Below, piece after piece: positions 1-11,912 of a stretch of 64,000 nucleotides of DNA. Position 1 is the first letter of the stretch, and each line of letters opens with the position of its first letter. The notes below the pieces were generated by a model, which saw nothing but the letters and a program-made list of their open reading frames with translations, had not been told where the DNA came from and did no database searches. Location of the stretch: positions 110,595,836-110,659,835 of the forward strand of contig NC_056527.1 in assembly GCF_019175285.1 (NCBI RefSeq), in the 5' to 3' direction. The DNA comes from Sceloporus undulatus (lineage: Eukaryota > Chordata > Lepidosauria > Squamata > Phrynosomatidae). The position numbers and the translations under genes are program-made.

Positions 1-611
1 CAAGTGTGTGTGATAAAATCTGACTGTTGAAGTTTCCATCCTGCGTCTCGGTAGAAAAGGCAATGTGATAATCCCCTTTGAGAGGGCCTAGGGCTGGGTC
101 TCTTTTGTTCTTTCATTCTTTTTCTTCAAATTAGTGCAAAGAGGAACTTATACGTATATTTATTAATTACAATTACATCCTAGCTTTACTCAGTGCATAT
201 ACATGTCTCTCCTTCTTATTTTATTTTCAAAACAAATCATTGAAGTACATCAGAATGAGTAATGGAACAACTAGTCTAAATAATTTTCCTAATTCAGTGG
301 TGACTTGCAACTCAATATTCTAAGTCAGTGAATCAAATCACTGCAATATTTAGGTATATCAGCCAATATTGTGCATTTTTGGTATTGGATGATAAAGCCC
401 TGCATGTGCTGATCCGTGCCTCTCTCTCTTCTGGCAGGAGAGCAGTAGCTGGCAGAGCTTCCAAGAAATACATACACACATGTATAGATATATGCAATAC
501 TTACAGCTGTAATCTCTGTTAGCTTTATCACTCATAAACATTGCTTCTCTGACAATTCAATGTATGCGATTATATACTTGTATATTTTAGTTTTTTTATT
601 TTGTAACTATT
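1..611. other. No gene recognised
   Basis: AT-rich sequence with only short chance reading frames. It lies just upstream of a V2R last-exon relic, but no earlier V2R coding sequence is recognisable in it. Confidence 0.5.
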
Positions 612-901
612 TGTAACAGACTCCATGTTCCACCTTGTCCTGGGTTACCCGTGGCTTTTTGCCACCATTGGTTTCACTGTTGCTTTCTATGCCAGGAAGC
701 TGCCAGACAGCTTCAATGCAGTCAAGCTGATCACCTTCAGCATGCTGGTCTTTTGCAGTGTTTAGGTTTCCATTATCCCAAGTTACCTAAGAACCAAGGG
801 GAAATACATGGCTAGCTTGCATCTTCTTCCCCAAGTGCTACATTATTCTGTTACGACCTGAGCCGAATGCAAGAGATCAGATAGTAAGGAAAACAAATTG
901 A
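612..901 (+). pseudogene. Relic of a V2R last exon (7TM part)
   Basis: Translation shows the end of a family C receptor membrane domain: [10 protein letters not shown], then [20 protein letters not shown], then [10 protein letters not shown]. An in-frame TAG follows where intact copies read Trp. It continues PSYLRTKGKYMA, then lacks about 60 bases (the [12 protein letters not shown] part), and ends CYIILLRPE..RDQIVRK before TGA. The first five membrane segments are absent. Differences such as [11 protein letters not shown] ([11 protein letters not shown] in the other copies) suggest a more distant V2R subtype. It is a dead gene fragment. Confidence 0.85.
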
Positions 902-1459
902 TACTTTCACAAAACTCCATCTTTTTGGTTCTCTTCAATGATGGTTCTTCAAAAATCCATAAATATGAACCGATTGGTAGTCCTAGTCCCTTCCTTCTAA
1001 TACCCAGACTGTGTTGTGAGCACAGACTGCGACTCCAGAAATTTCTGGTAATAGGTATGTTTATGATAAAATGGATAATAGATGCTGTTTGATTGTTAAG
1101 AAATTATGTTTTTAGAGATGATTTATGTGTTATTCCAGTAGCACAACTATAATGAATGTACTTTTATTTATTTATAATAGCCCATGAAGAAGGCCAATTT
1201 GTGGCAAGGCTGGAAGACGTTGGGCTTTTTAAGATAGTAAAGTTTGTGGGCCATCACAGCCTGTGGGACCTCGTTTCCTTTAAACATTTTCAAAGAAAAT
1301 GACAATTTTGTTATTGAAGATGACATTAGTAGTGGTGGACTTCTTCCCTGCAGTTAGTGCCACAGGAGACAGTTACTTCACAATGTTGTTTTAGAAAAGG
1401 TAAACTAGTTTATAGGAATGGCATGGGTGAGTACACAGTTACTTACAGGAGAATGAAAT
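902..1459. other. No gene recognised
   Basis: No homology to the other V2R copies and no clear repeat family seen. Small frames here lack supporting features. Confidence 0.4.
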
Positions 1460-1689
1460 TTACAACTCAAATTGAAGAAGAAGAGCCCTCCCTCCGGTCC
1501 ATCTGCCTTGGTCCAAGCCTCAGAGGGAGAGAAGAATGCTGGACCTGATCGCCTCCCTCCCCACCATTCCCTTCTCCTTTTGTGTCGTGTCTTTATAGAT
1601 TGTAAGCCTGAGGACAGGGAACTGTCTATTATCCCCTCTGTTGTAAGCCGCCCGGATTCCCAGTGATTGGGCGGCATATAAATAAATCC

Positions 1690-1734
<45 letters not shown>

Positions 1735-1735
1735 G
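1460..1735 (+). repeat. LINE 3'-tail/SINE-type repeat with (ATT)n end
   Basis: It contains the block 'agattgtaagcctgaggaca' and ends in 'gggcggcatataaataaat' followed by about 13 ATT units (near 1690-1730). The same block recurs at 2803-3045, 18737-18885 and 37136-37265 in the other orientation. The ending is like the 3' tails of CR1/L2-clade LINEs of squamates and SINEs derived from them; the exact family is not resolved. Confidence 0.6.
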
Positions 1736-2112
1736 ACAGGAAATATTCAATGGGAAAATTATCCTCTTGAAAAGCTGGTTTGTGTTTTACTTTTCCATTC
1801 AACTGGGGCATCTCACTCTCCAGCCAGCCCTGAAACAATAACAATACTCATGCTCAGGGAATTACAGGTAGCAATGCCTGGCACATGTTTCTCTCTCTCC
1901 TTTATCTTTACATACTCAAGCAAAGTATACCCTTCTCACAAAAACTCCACCTTGCTAATTCAGAGGAAAGTTCACTCCTTCTCCTTGACTCTCAGGCTGT
2001 GTTACACTGCAGAATTGATACAGTTTGATATCATTTTAACTGTCATGGCTCCACCCTATGGAAACCTGGGATTTGTTGGGGCACCAGAGCTCCCTGACAG
2101 GAAAGGCTAAAT

Positions 2113-2320
2113 ACAGTCAGCCCTCCCTATCCACAGTTTTTATTTAATCCATGCACACAGACATCCACAGCTTGATATATATATTCCAAAAAGCAGAGCT
2201 TGATTTTGCCATTTTACATATGGAATGCCACTTTAGTGTCCCAGTGTGTCTTTAGTGGGACCATGCATACTGATATTCACAGGAGGTCCTGGAATCAATT
2301 CCCAGTGGATACCAAGGACA
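2113..2320 (+). mobile_element. Tigger-like non-autonomous DNA transposon
   Basis: It begins CAGTCAGCCCTCCCTATCC after a TA dinucleotide, as in TcMar-Tigger elements that insert at TA. The inner pattern (steps like 'ccaaaaagca..ttgattttgccatttta' and 'aggtcctgga..ggataccaagga') recurs at 3990-4210, 11226-11335, 15752-15935, 23000-23110, 42135-42215, 46283-46495, 48400-48640 and 58820-59060. No transposase is encoded. Confidence 0.6.
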
Positions 2321-2410
2321 AAGCTACAAATCCCACAATTTCATAGCACTGAGCCATCACAGTACAAGCAATGTCAACTTGCATTAATTCTGCATTGTAG
2401 ATACACACCC
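2321..2410 (-). repeat. Short MITE-like repeat
   Basis: Pattern 'caaatcccacaatttcatag..ctgagccat' through 'ctgcattgtag' is shared with 9655-9735, 40205-40290 and 46495-46600, partly in the other orientation. It is a common short squamate interspersed repeat; the family is not identified. Confidence 0.4.
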
Positions 2411-2802
2411 ATGTCTCTTTCATATAGGCACACAGTCACCTGCTACTTCACCAATACATATATCCTAAATCTCACTCCATTAGCTGCAAAAGTTCCAATG
2501 TTGCATAGTCTGACAATTTCCAGAAAGTGTTGCTCTGGGTTCTGCAAAGCTCCTTGGAAATGGTGTGTCAGACTGCACAGACTCCCACATTATTTGATAT
2601 GTCATTTAACATCAAGATGAAACCACTGGATAAGCTGATCTAGGAATCTGAAGGGTCACCAGCAGGAAGATAATACCACCGTTGTGGATGAAGCCTAAGG
2701 AACTAAATTCACAGAAGCCAGGGAAATGGTTGGAGGAATACAAAAATAAATTTGCATTCAACTAACTCAGAGTGGAGGAGAGGAGAGGAAGGAGGGGGCA
2801 GA

Positions 2803-3045
2803 ATCTTATTTATTTATTTATTTATTTGGAGTATTTATACCCCATTCTTGAGCCACAAAGGCTCTCAGAGTGGTTTACAAATTGTTAATTAGACAGTTCC
2901 CTGCCCTCAGATTTACAATCTAAAAGAGACATGGCACAAAAGGAGAAGGGATCAGCAATGGGGAAGGGGATCAAGTCCAGTGGTTCTTCTCTCCCTGTGG
3001 GGTCTGGACTATGGCAAATGGACTGGAGGGAGGGCCTTATTCTAG
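2803..3045 (-). repeat. LINE 3'-tail/SINE-type repeat in the V2R-1 5' flank
   Basis: It starts with TTTA units and carries 'ggctctcagagtggtttaca' and 'cagttccctgccctcagatt'. The corresponding flank of V2R-2 (near 13940) and V2R-3 (near 28560) lacks it, so it inserted in the V2R-1 lineage after that flank was duplicated. Confidence 0.6.
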
Positions 3046-3404
3046 TTGGTTCAGGCAAAAGCAAACTGCTGCAGCCTCCCCTAGTTCGTGTGTTTATCCT
3101 CATTAATAACTTTGGCCATGGTGATCACACTCTGATGCTGCATGGCCACATGTGTCCCAGTTTTTAATCTGCATTAGAATCAATGAAGGGAAAGACAAAA
3201 ATGCGAAGCAGCTAATTTTAAAGTATGGTTTCAAAGGTCAGGCTACTAGTACCCAGTGCTTACTATGACCCCCATATGTCTTACATGGCTTTTGGTTATG
3301 TATGTATGTATGTTATTCCCTGCTTTTCTGCTGTTATGGAGGAACTACTCTCATGGGACTTTACTACTCCTGTTGTTTTCCCAGTTGTGCATGAACTTTC
3401 TGAA

Positions 3405-3431
3405 TGATAATTATTTGCCCTATAGTTTTCA
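3405..3431 (+). promoter_or_regulatory. Decayed copy of the conserved V2R upstream palindrome
   Basis: Left arm TGATAATTAT is intact; the right arm reads atagttttca instead of ATAATTATCA. It lies 248 bases upstream of the V2R-1 ATG. In the other copies both arms are perfect and the distance is 274-275. Decay here fits V2R-1 being a pseudogene. Confidence 0.45.
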
Positions 3432-3652
3432 CAATTGCAGTGATTGACCTTGGATGCCTGTGGAATTGCAACAGCTCACCAAAGACAGCTTGCTGCATGA
3501 ATTCTCTTAGGCTTCATGCTGTCTATAAGGGTTTCTTTTAAGACAATGTCTCCTTGAAGTGGTAGGGCACACTGTCTAATGGTCCTTGGATGAGTTTGAT
3601 TTTCTAGAGATGGATACTGCATGAAGTCATAGAAATAGTTGTGTTGGTGAAA

Positions 3653-3903
3653 ATGCAGGAACCTACATGGGACTGGATACAATATGCAAGGCCAGTGGCA
3701 AAGGTTTGGCTATCCCTCCTTTTCTTCTTGCCTGGTACCTTCAGAAAGAGCTTGGGCTCCATTTGCAACTGGCAGCCGCAAATCCAATGCAATGTCCTTG
3801 ACTCCAGAGAAGATATCCTTATTGGGGAAATTGTGTCTTTTGCATTCAATAAAATGTCATTAGAAAACTTTCGGGAAGCAGATACATCATCCTACATAGC
3901 ATG
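3653..3903 (+). CDS. V2R-1 exon 1: signal peptide and LBD start
   Basis: Starts MQEPTWDWIQ. Hydrophobic core VWLSLLFFLPGTF, then [20 protein letters not shown], the usual V2R mature N-terminus. The donor is GTAAGC and the exon ends two bases into a Trp codon. The ATG was chosen because it aligns with the ATG of every paralogue. Confidence 0.8.
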
Positions 3904-4028
3904 GTAAGCAGATCTTAGAAAGAATGGGAGGGAGGGAAGAGGGTCTTTGAATTATTATAATTTAATTTAAGCAAGTTTTGTTTTATGCAGATTCTGCATC
4001 CATGGATTGTACCATCCATAGCTTGAAA

Positions 4029-4036
<8 letters not shown>

Positions 4037-4080
<44 letters not shown>
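4037..4080. repeat. (CT)n(CA)n microsatellite
   Basis: About ten CT units followed by about ten CA units, lying inside a Tigger-like repeat (3990-4210). Confidence 0.9.
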
Positions 4081-4081
<1 letters not shown>

Positions 4082-5461
4082 TCCAAAATGCAAACTTTGA
4101 TTTTGCCATTCTATATCAGGGACATTATTTTACTATGCCACTCTTTATAATGGGACTTGAACATCACTGGAGTTTGGTTTCCATGTGAGGTCCTGGATCT
4201 ACACCCTGTCAGACACAAAGCTTTCCAATCCATAGAGATCAGGTACCAGATTCAGATACCAGTCATCAGATCTGTGCCATGAAGGAGATATCAAGTGATG
4301 TATGAGCCCTCATGTGATCCTAAATCAATGGTTTGATTCTCCCAGATCAGGTCACTTTTCCTAATTAAACACCCTAAGTTAGCTCAGCTCATTCGACAGC
4401 TAGCAGCATGTCAAAATAGTGACGTTTAAGCTTCCACTGAAGCAATGTGCTGTGATTAGAAGCAAGACTATCATTCCAAGAGGAATCACACACACCACAC
4501 ACCATTCTACACCACAGTGGAATAAAACATCCAGGATCTGGACAGATGTATCATGCTTGTGTCATGTATATGGTCCTGTACCAGAGCTCAGGGAAAGTAG
4601 GATGAGAGCATTTATTCCATTTCATGCAGTAGTTTCAAATATTGCTGAATCATCGTTCCCAGAGTCATTAATATATACCTTCCCAAGTCAATCATTATAT
4701 TGCCAAGTTCTCAGTGATACAAGTGATGGAAATAATAAAGCAACAGAATTCCATTTAGTGCTTGATCCATGAAAGAAATGGTGGGTGAAATCATGAAATC
4801 AAATATGACTCCTCTCTGCCCTTCCAAATTTCAGCAAAATCATGTCTCTTTGTTTGTGTCTAAAATATTACATAAGGCAGCTTTTGCAAAAAAAGAAAAA
4901 GAAAGAAAGAAAAGAAAAAGGAGAAGACCTCATACAATGAGCACTTGCTTTGCAGAATCCCACTACCCCCCTTTTTTAAAAAAAATAATTTTTGATGGAC
5001 CAAAAAGCTTCACTATTGAATTTTCAACTTCCCTGGGAAGGAGTGAGAAATCCTTCCATATTAAAATGCTACTTAGTAATGAACGTTTTATTCCAAGGGC
5101 TAGAAGAAAGTAGATTACAATTCACCAGGATATTTGTAGCATATAGCCAAGGATTAATTACTCTCAATGAGTGGCAATGACAAAATCACCCTCTTTTGCT
5201 TTATATTCTTGACATAGATGGACTGTTGTCACTTCTGATACCAAACCACAACTCTGTTCTCAAAAGATTTAATTCGACTTGTGCCTTGTATTTTGAGTGT
5301 ATACAGTATCTTAGTAGGTTTGTTTATCGATCTGGTTAAAACAATACCAAAAGCTTGATATCCATCTTCTGCTGCTATATTGTGTCTATGTTTCATTCAC
5401 AGCTAGTAAATCAACTGAATTTGATTCAACCATGTAAGATGTACCATAATTCTCAATGCAG

Positions 5462-5753
5462 GATATTACCTAAGAACTACCAGCTTGTTCTTGCCTTTGT
5501 TTTTGCCATTCATGAGATCAACAAGAATCACATGTTGTTACCCAACATTACATTGGGATCAAAAATCTATAACAATGGTTTTAGTTCCTGGAGAGCCATT
5601 GAGTTGACGCTGATCCTTCTGTTCATGGAGCAAATGAATTTCCCAAATTACAAGTGTGTCTGGGACAAGAGACTCAAGGCCTTCATCACTGGATTCAGCT
5701 CCCAGAATTCTCTCCAGATGGCCAACATCTTAAATAGCTACAAAATTCCACAG
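5462..5753 (+). CDS. V2R-1 exon 2: ligand-binding domain
   Basis: Acceptor ..AATGCAG, donor GTAGGT, 292 bases. Reads [20 protein letters not shown] through [12 protein letters not shown]. The first base completes the Trp codon split by intron 1. No stop or shift. Confidence 0.8.
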
Positions 5754-5767
5754 GTAGGTTTCTTCTT

Positions 5768-5955
5768 AAGGAGACAGTTTGGTGCAGTGCTTTCAGTGTT
5801 GGACTACAACTCTGGAGACCAGGATTCAATTCTCCATGTGGACATGAAAGCCACTGGTAACTTTGGACATGTCACATGCTTTCAGCCTTCTCTTGCCAAG
5901 TAAACCCAATGAAAAGTTCACTTTAGGATTTCCATAAGTCAGAAATGATCTGGTG
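5768..5955 (+). mobile_element. Sauria-type SINE just after exon 2
   Basis: tRNA-derived head ('ttggtgcagtgctttcagtg', a B-box-like 'aggattcaattctcc') and a Bov-B-like 3' part ('ccataagtcagaaatga'). It starts about 15 bases after the exon 2 donor. The same insertion is present at this spot in V2R-2, -3, -4 and -5, so it predates all the duplications. Confidence 0.75.
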
Positions 5956-6914
5956 TATTTATGCATTATGCCTTATTATAGATTTCAGGAAACAAGAAAT
6001 ATTGAGGTTCTCCATCTCCTTTCTCTCTCTATCCACATCACAATTAAGCAAATTTGAAATGCTCTGTGACTGCTCACTTAACTGTTATCTTCACCATGGC
6101 TGTGAACTTTTTTGACTTCACCATGGCTGTGAACTGGTCTTTCTGAAAGCACCACTGTGTACCCTCACTGGCTTACTTTCTGCTTTGACCTGGCATCATT
6201 TTTAAATGGGGTGTTTGCAATATGGGGTGTGTGTATAGTGGTTTTATTGTGGCTTTAAAGTTTCCAATTTTATATTTTTATGTGATGTTTTAATTATTTT
6301 ATTGTACTAAGTTTTTAAAGAATTTTTATGTGTGAGCCACCTTAGGTCCCTCTCTGGGAGAAAGGTGGCATAGAAATTAATTAATTAATTAAAAATAAAT
6401 AAAATAAATCATGAGATAGTAGTGTAAAGATAAGAACTTTCTCTCCACCCCAGTATAAAACCAATTCCTAGTAAGATTCTTAGCCGAAGGATTTTACATT
6501 CATATCAAACTATATGTTTTATTCAGAACCTCTCATAGAGGAAACTTTGGGGCCAGGGTCCAAACTGTGCTGTGGGAAGAAAAAGAATTTGTAGCTGAAT
6601 CCAGATTAAAGCTGGAGAAAGCTTAAAATACAAATTGGACAATGTTGGTGATCTCAGATTTTACACATTCGCTTATCCTTTCTGGTTAGTGCTGCAATGT
6701 GCTATTTGTTCGGGTGGAAACTGCTGCGAAGTGAGAATAGTAAAGAGGCAAGAAGACAATGGATGATAAAACTGTGTGTATCTATCCAAGTCCCATTCTA
6801 GTGGCCTACAACCTTAAGGTGTCGAGTAAGAGTAGTAATAATGTAGATTTAATTTGCTAGGGTGATGCTATTCTCTGCAAGGAAATATGAGACCGAAAAA
6901 AGTATTGACCTTAT
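5956..6914. other. Intron 2 of V2R-1, no gene
   Basis: Non-coding. From about 6590 it aligns with intron 2 of V2R-2 (near 18190) and V2R-3 (near 36560). A short LINE-tail-like stretch with ATTA repeats lies near 6320-6400. Confidence 0.5.
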
Positions 6915-7055
6915 GAAAGTCACACTCTCTCAGCTTCAGAGAATGACAATCACAACCCCACTCTGAAGATACTTGACAAGAAAAAATCTTCTAATAGGTT
7001 TGTCTTAAGTTGCCATAAGCCAGAAATGACATGAAGGCACACAACAACAAACACC
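6915..7055 (+). mobile_element. 5'-truncated Sauria-type SINE
   Basis: Reads 'ctctcagcttcagagaatga' and ends in the Bov-B-like tail 'gccataagccagaaatgaca' plus CAACAA. Equivalents lie at 18490-18630 and 36880-37015 in V2R-2 and V2R-3. Confidence 0.7.
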
Positions 7056-7176
7056 AAAAATGTGTTCAACTTGTCCTAGGGTCTAATTCTGCACTTCAGT
7101 TTCTCTCTTCCTTCTTCTAGCTCCTCTTCTCTCTGAAATTTATTTTTCTTCTCACAAATATATTTATTTAGAAAAT

Positions 7177-7891
7177 AGGCCTCCTCATTCCAGAAGATGC
7201 AAGCGGCGAAAGATTTCATCGAACCTTCAGTGCCAGCATCCAGGGGAGAGATATTTGTATTTCTTTTACCCAATCCCTACCTACAGTGACAGATTACATA
7301 CCAAGTGTTAAAAAAAACCTGAATACAGTTTTCCATGTTCTCCGGTCATACAAAATTAATGTGATCCTAGTCAGTGGGAATGTTCAGTCTATGGAGGGTT
7401 TACAGTCAATTCTTGAAGGTTTGGAATATTATGACAAGTTGTCCATGGAGAAGGTTTGGATCACAACCGCTCAGTGGGATGTCACAACTGTTTTCAGTGG
7501 GAGAAGGTTTGCAGTAAAATCCTTCAATGGCACCTTGGCCTTTGCCTTACACTCCAAGGTGGTGCCTGGATTCCAGGAGTTTCTGCAGAAGATAAATCCT
7601 TTTTGGTCAGGGATTCATGAAATACATCAGTTCTGGTGTAGTGCATTTACTTGTTCATTCCCACTATATAACCTGAATTTCCCAAATGCAAGCAATTGCA
7701 CTGGTGAAGAGAAGCTCAGCACCCTCTCTGGACCTGTGTTTGAAATGAGGATGTGTGGCCAGAGCTACAATATCTACAATGCTGTCTATGCTGTAGCTCA
7801 TGCTCTGCATGCCGCATATTCATTGCAGGCCCAGCAGAAAGCACCAGTGACTGAGAAGAAGTGGAACCTTCTGAATATTCAGCCCTGGCAG
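7177..7891 (+). pseudogene. V2R-1 exon 3, 5'-truncated
   Basis: Homology begins abruptly at [13 protein letters not shown], equivalent to base 135 of the 849-base exon, with an in-frame TAG and no acceptor just upstream. It then stays open through [20 protein letters not shown] to IQPWQ. The donor is GC (GCAAGA at 7892) as in the paralogues. Confidence 0.8.
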
Positions 7892-8713
7892 GCAAGAGAA
7901 TATTTTTATTATTATTAATATTTCTTAGGAAGCATGACACATTGCTTTATTGAAACAAATATCTATAAAATCAAGGTGCTAGTGTATTCCCACAGGGTTT
8001 CCTCCAGGGGTGGGCAACTGCCAAGGTCTGGTATCTATGTTTGATTCCATGAGAATATGCAGAGGCACATCCTCATCCCACATTCTTTGAAATAAACTAA
8101 AAGAAATTTCCACACAAAAGCTTTTAAACACTCCTTTTAGGAGCGGGATGTTTGAGGGTTATTCTCACTTCATTTTTAAGGGTGGGGGCATGCTATATTA
8201 TGCCCTTGAGAAGCCTTTAAAGCAAAAATATAAATTGACCAATTTTTTTTTCTGTTTGTATGTGTCTTTGTATGTATGTTTGTTAAAGAATTGATCACTG
8301 GTGGCCCCTAAGGAATACACTAAGGGTTTTGTGGTCTGCATGAGGACCATGGGTTACAATTTCCCTTTCCGTGGTTTATATAGATTTCCTGAAGTTTAAA
8401 TGCTGAGATAAAGCCTTAAGGAAACCTAATATAATCTACCTGCTCAGTTTTTCCATCAGAAAGCCAATATGCAGGAAGAGAAAAATAGCTTTGTCCTTGC
8501 TTCTCTTCATGCTATTGTGTTATTCTTCCAGAGGTAGATGGTCATAAACAGCATGCTTTTGCCAAACAGATTTTTCCAGTGTGACAAAAGACATGCTTTT
8601 ACAACCATATCTCTTGGGAAGACCACAGAAGTACTTCAATGGCATGTGGAGAGGTACTGGGAAAGCCTCTTCTCTCTTGCTGCATGTCGACTTTCTTTTG
8701 CCATGCATTAAAG

Positions 8714-9485
8714 CAGTAGTCCCCAAACTTTTTCAGTCTACCCTCCCCTTTTACTCTTGGGTGACAACCCTATCTCCCACCCACCCCCCATGCTAGCTAG
8801 CCAAGGCAAGGGAGAAAGAAGACTGTGAGTGTCTGCCCCTCTCCTTTCCCTTTTGCCTTGGCTAGCTGGCTTGAGCTCCCTTTTGCCATGGACATCTGGC
8901 TTGAGCTAGGTAGCCAAGGAAAGGGGGAAAGGAGAGAGCTTGTGTGCACCTGCCCTCCCCCTTCCCATTTGCTTTGGCTAGCTGGCTTGCTCTAAGTAGC
9001 AAAGGTAAGGGGGAAACAGGGAGAGCACGCATGTGCCTGCCCCCCCTCCCTTCCCTTCTATTTCTTACTTCAAGAGGCTTTCCTCCATGGGCTCCTGGCA
9101 TGGAGAAGTTGAGCAGTTTCTGCAAAAAGGTGGGTGTGGCAAGTAGTTTGGCACCCAAAGAGGGGAGGAAAGAGGAATGATGGGGTACCCTTTTTTCTCT
9201 GCTCCAGGGTGAAGCAAAGCTGGAGGAGCCATGGTGGGTCTCTTGTCTTGCAGCCTGGATGGACGGACAGCTTGTTGCCTGATCAGCTCTCCATTAGGCT
9301 TCCTTCTGTCCCGTCCCAGAATGGTGCACAAAAGAAGTTTCATACAACTCTCAACCCCACAATTCCATGATGTCTCCCTTGTTCCTCGCTTCCCCTCTGC
9401 AGCCCTTTCCCCCACAAGCCTCCCCTGGATTTTCCAGTGCCCAGTGCCCTGATGGCAGTGCTACTGCCCACTTTGGGAATCACTG
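8714..9485. mobile_element. hAT-like non-autonomous transposon in intron 3
   Basis: Ends CAGTAGTCCCCAAAC and (inverted) TTGGGAATCACTG. Flanks CATTAAAG (8706-8713) and CATTACGG (9486-9493) are an eroded 8-base target duplication, as expected for hAT. The interior is C/T-rich without transposase. Equivalent copies in V2R-2 (21164-21510, 3' end lost) and V2R-3 (39500-40021) show it inserted before these genes split. Confidence 0.7.
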
Positions 9486-10200
9486 CATTACGGTACTTTG
9501 CACATATTAGGGATGCCTATTTTTTAAAACACACACACACAGAGAGAGAATTGTAACTTATAAGAAAAGGAGTGAAGGAACAATCCATTAGATCTTAGCT
9601 CAGATGAACATGAACTCTTAACACAGGAAGTCACTTTAATAGATATCACTGAAATCTAGGCTTCATCTGCACTGCATTTGGACACAACTTCAACTGACAT
9701 GGCTCAGCGCTATAGAATTCTGGAATTAGTACTTTGCTTAGATCTTAATATATTTACGACTGCTATTTGGGAAATATAGAAAAAGTTGAAAAATGGAGTT
9801 TACCATGGAAAGGTAGAACTATAAAAGCAAACCACTGACAGGAAATAGAAGAGAAATGCTTTGCTGAATGTGCTTATTGTCACATTTCAAAGTGCTGGCC
9901 ATGACATACAGAAACATGAAACCTCCACCATTACATTTGGTGGAAAATGTATGAAGCTCTTTTAAGCACTCCACAACTGTTTTAACTCACTGCTTAGCTT
10001 TGCATGGTTTAACTGCATGGTTTAACTGCTATTTGATGCTATGTCTGATCTGTTTGAGGTGTATTTCATTTTACTAGGTTCCTGCACTACTTTAAAGATA
10101 TTGATTGAGTGACTGATTGATTGACTGACTAATAGGTTGGTAGTCAAATGCTTTTTCCCACCAGCTAACCAAATTTATCACCCATTTTTGTCTAATTCAG

Positions 10201-10428
10201 CTTCACTCACTTCTGAGATACATCCGTTTTAATAACAGTGCTGGGGAAGAAATTTATTTTGATGAGAATGGAGACCTGGCATCTGCTTTTGACATTATCA
10301 ACTTGGTCACATTCCCTAATCAGTCTTTCCAGAATGTTCAAGTTGGAAGAATGGATCCACAGGCTCCCATAGGCAAAAGGTTCACCATCAATGGAAGCAA
10401 TATTGTCTGGAATCACAAATTTGAAGGG
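10201..10428 (+). CDS. V2R-1 exon 4: ligand-binding domain
   Basis: Acceptor ..TAATTCAG, donor GTGAGG, 228 bases, phase 0 at both ends. Reads [20 protein letters not shown] to [16 protein letters not shown]. Confidence 0.8.
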
Positions 10429-11068
10429 GTGAGGATACTTTATAAAGATAAAACTTAAAAGGATGGGATATTTTCGTGGTTCTTGAGTATTCAAAGTCAG
10501 ATACCATCTAGAGATCACATTTGATGCAGAGATTAACTTTGGCCCCGAAAAATTAGCAGCCACTCAAAATATTTTGGAGCCTCTTTGTAAAATATGGAAA
10601 AATTATCTTCCTTTCAGACTTGAGTTTTCCTACCAAATTAAATGACATAACATTACTCCATTACTCTCCATGGAACACTTAGAGTGGACCTACACTGGCC
10701 AGCATTCTCTGGGCTGATCCCAAAGTATTCCAGTCTGGAAGCTGCCCCAACTCTCCCCCCCATTACCTGGGCACTCCAGTGTGATGCTGGGTGGCTGCCT
10801 ACACACCTGTCCCACTATGCCTGCCACCATCGCTCCCATGGGTCACTCTCTCTGAGGTTGAAAACTAGGCTCCCAATGTCAATCACATGCCTTGGGACTC
10901 AGAGAAAGTGACAGGTGTCAGTGGTAGGAGCATGGATCATTTGGATTAAAGCAACTGAAGCTGGACATAATAACCCTGAAGAAAGTGAGTCTGTTTCCAT
11001 CCTGAATATCACGATAAAGATATTACTACATAATGGACTTTAGAATCCTTCTTTTTGCTTCCATTTAG

Positions 11069-11195
11069 ATGCTACCCAATGGCAGATGTGTTGAGGAATG
11101 CCATCCTGGATACAACAAAATTGTTCAAGAGGAGAACCACATATGTTGTTACGAATGTGTTTATTGTGCTTCTGGAAGGATTTCCATCCACTATG
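11069..11195 (+). CDS. V2R-1 exon 5: cysteine-rich linker
   Basis: Acceptor ..CATTTAG, donor GTAAGA, 127 bases. Reads [20 protein letters not shown] then [20 protein letters not shown]. It carries six of the nine cysteines of the NCD3G linker; the other three were on the lost exon 6. Confidence 0.8.
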
Positions 11196-11912
11196 GTAAG
11201 AAAAAGAACATAATGTAATATAGTATAATACATTAGGACCTTGGTGTATTGTTGGGGTTTGGTTCCAGGATGACCCTGTAGATACCAAAATCCATAGATG
11301 CTCAGGTCCCATTATATACAGTGGCTCAGTAAATAGTGTCAAAAATATATAAGATGGTAAAAGAAACATTTGCTTTCAGGATTTAAAAAAAAACCCACTC
11401 TTTTTTCAAGAGACTTAAATAAGAGGAGCTGACAGGGAAGTGTTCAGGAGTAGCTCAAGGTTGCAGATGTAATGAATGACCATCTTCATATATTTTTTAA
11501 AATCACAATTTCTTTCATTTCTCCACTTAAATATTATAATTGGGTTAAAATACAGGTGATCTCTAGATTGTATCTGTATTGTTTTAATTGTTTTAACTGT
11601 CGATTTATTTTTTTATAGTAAAATGATATCCTTCATATAAAATGTCCAAATCAAGATTTGCTTTCTGTATGTGTGTGTGTGTGTTTATGTGAAGTTTTCC
11701 AAGTGTGTATGATTGACTCCATGAATTCAGAATCTGTGGATAGACAGAGCTGACTTTCCTCTAACCAGCTAGCAGCTCTAGTCACCCAAAGAAAGAATAG
11801 CATATCTGAAGCAGCTATCAATCTGTGTATACCATACAATAATAAAAAGAAAACGTACTTGAATTAAATTAGACAAATTCAAATTAGTCAAATCATGCTA
11901 AGAGCGGCTTAC

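Larger units (their letters stand above)
3653..11195 (+). pseudogene. V2R-1: vomeronasal type-2 receptor, truncated
   Basis: A family C pheromone receptor gene that can no longer make a receptor. Recognisable exons: 1 (3653-3903), 2 (5462-5753), 3 (7177-7891, 3' part only), 4 (10201-10428), 5 (11069-11195). Exons 1, 2, 4 and 5 keep open frames and splice sites. Exon 3 lacks its acceptor and first 134 bases; relative to V2R-2 about 430 bases (equivalent to 18759-19187) are missing. Exon 6, which encodes all seven membrane segments, is absent: intron 5 runs into a 3'-flank-like block near 11385. It is a sister of V2R-2 and V2R-3, sharing the hAT insertion in intron 3 but lacking their Harbinger-like insertion (empty site near 8431). 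Confidence 0.85.

Noticed and set aside
4037-4080. Regularly spaced short repeats as a CRISPR-like array
   Set aside because: They are simple microsatellites in a vertebrate genome; there are no spacers.
5355-5903. A 182-residue frame as a single V2R exon
   Set aside because: Only 5462-5753 lies between good splice sites and matches the paralogues; the rest is intron and SINE read in frame.
8860-9460. Several 70-118-residue frames on both strands as small genes
   Set aside because: They lie inside the C/T-rich hAT-like element, overlap one another on both strands and have no recognisable domain.
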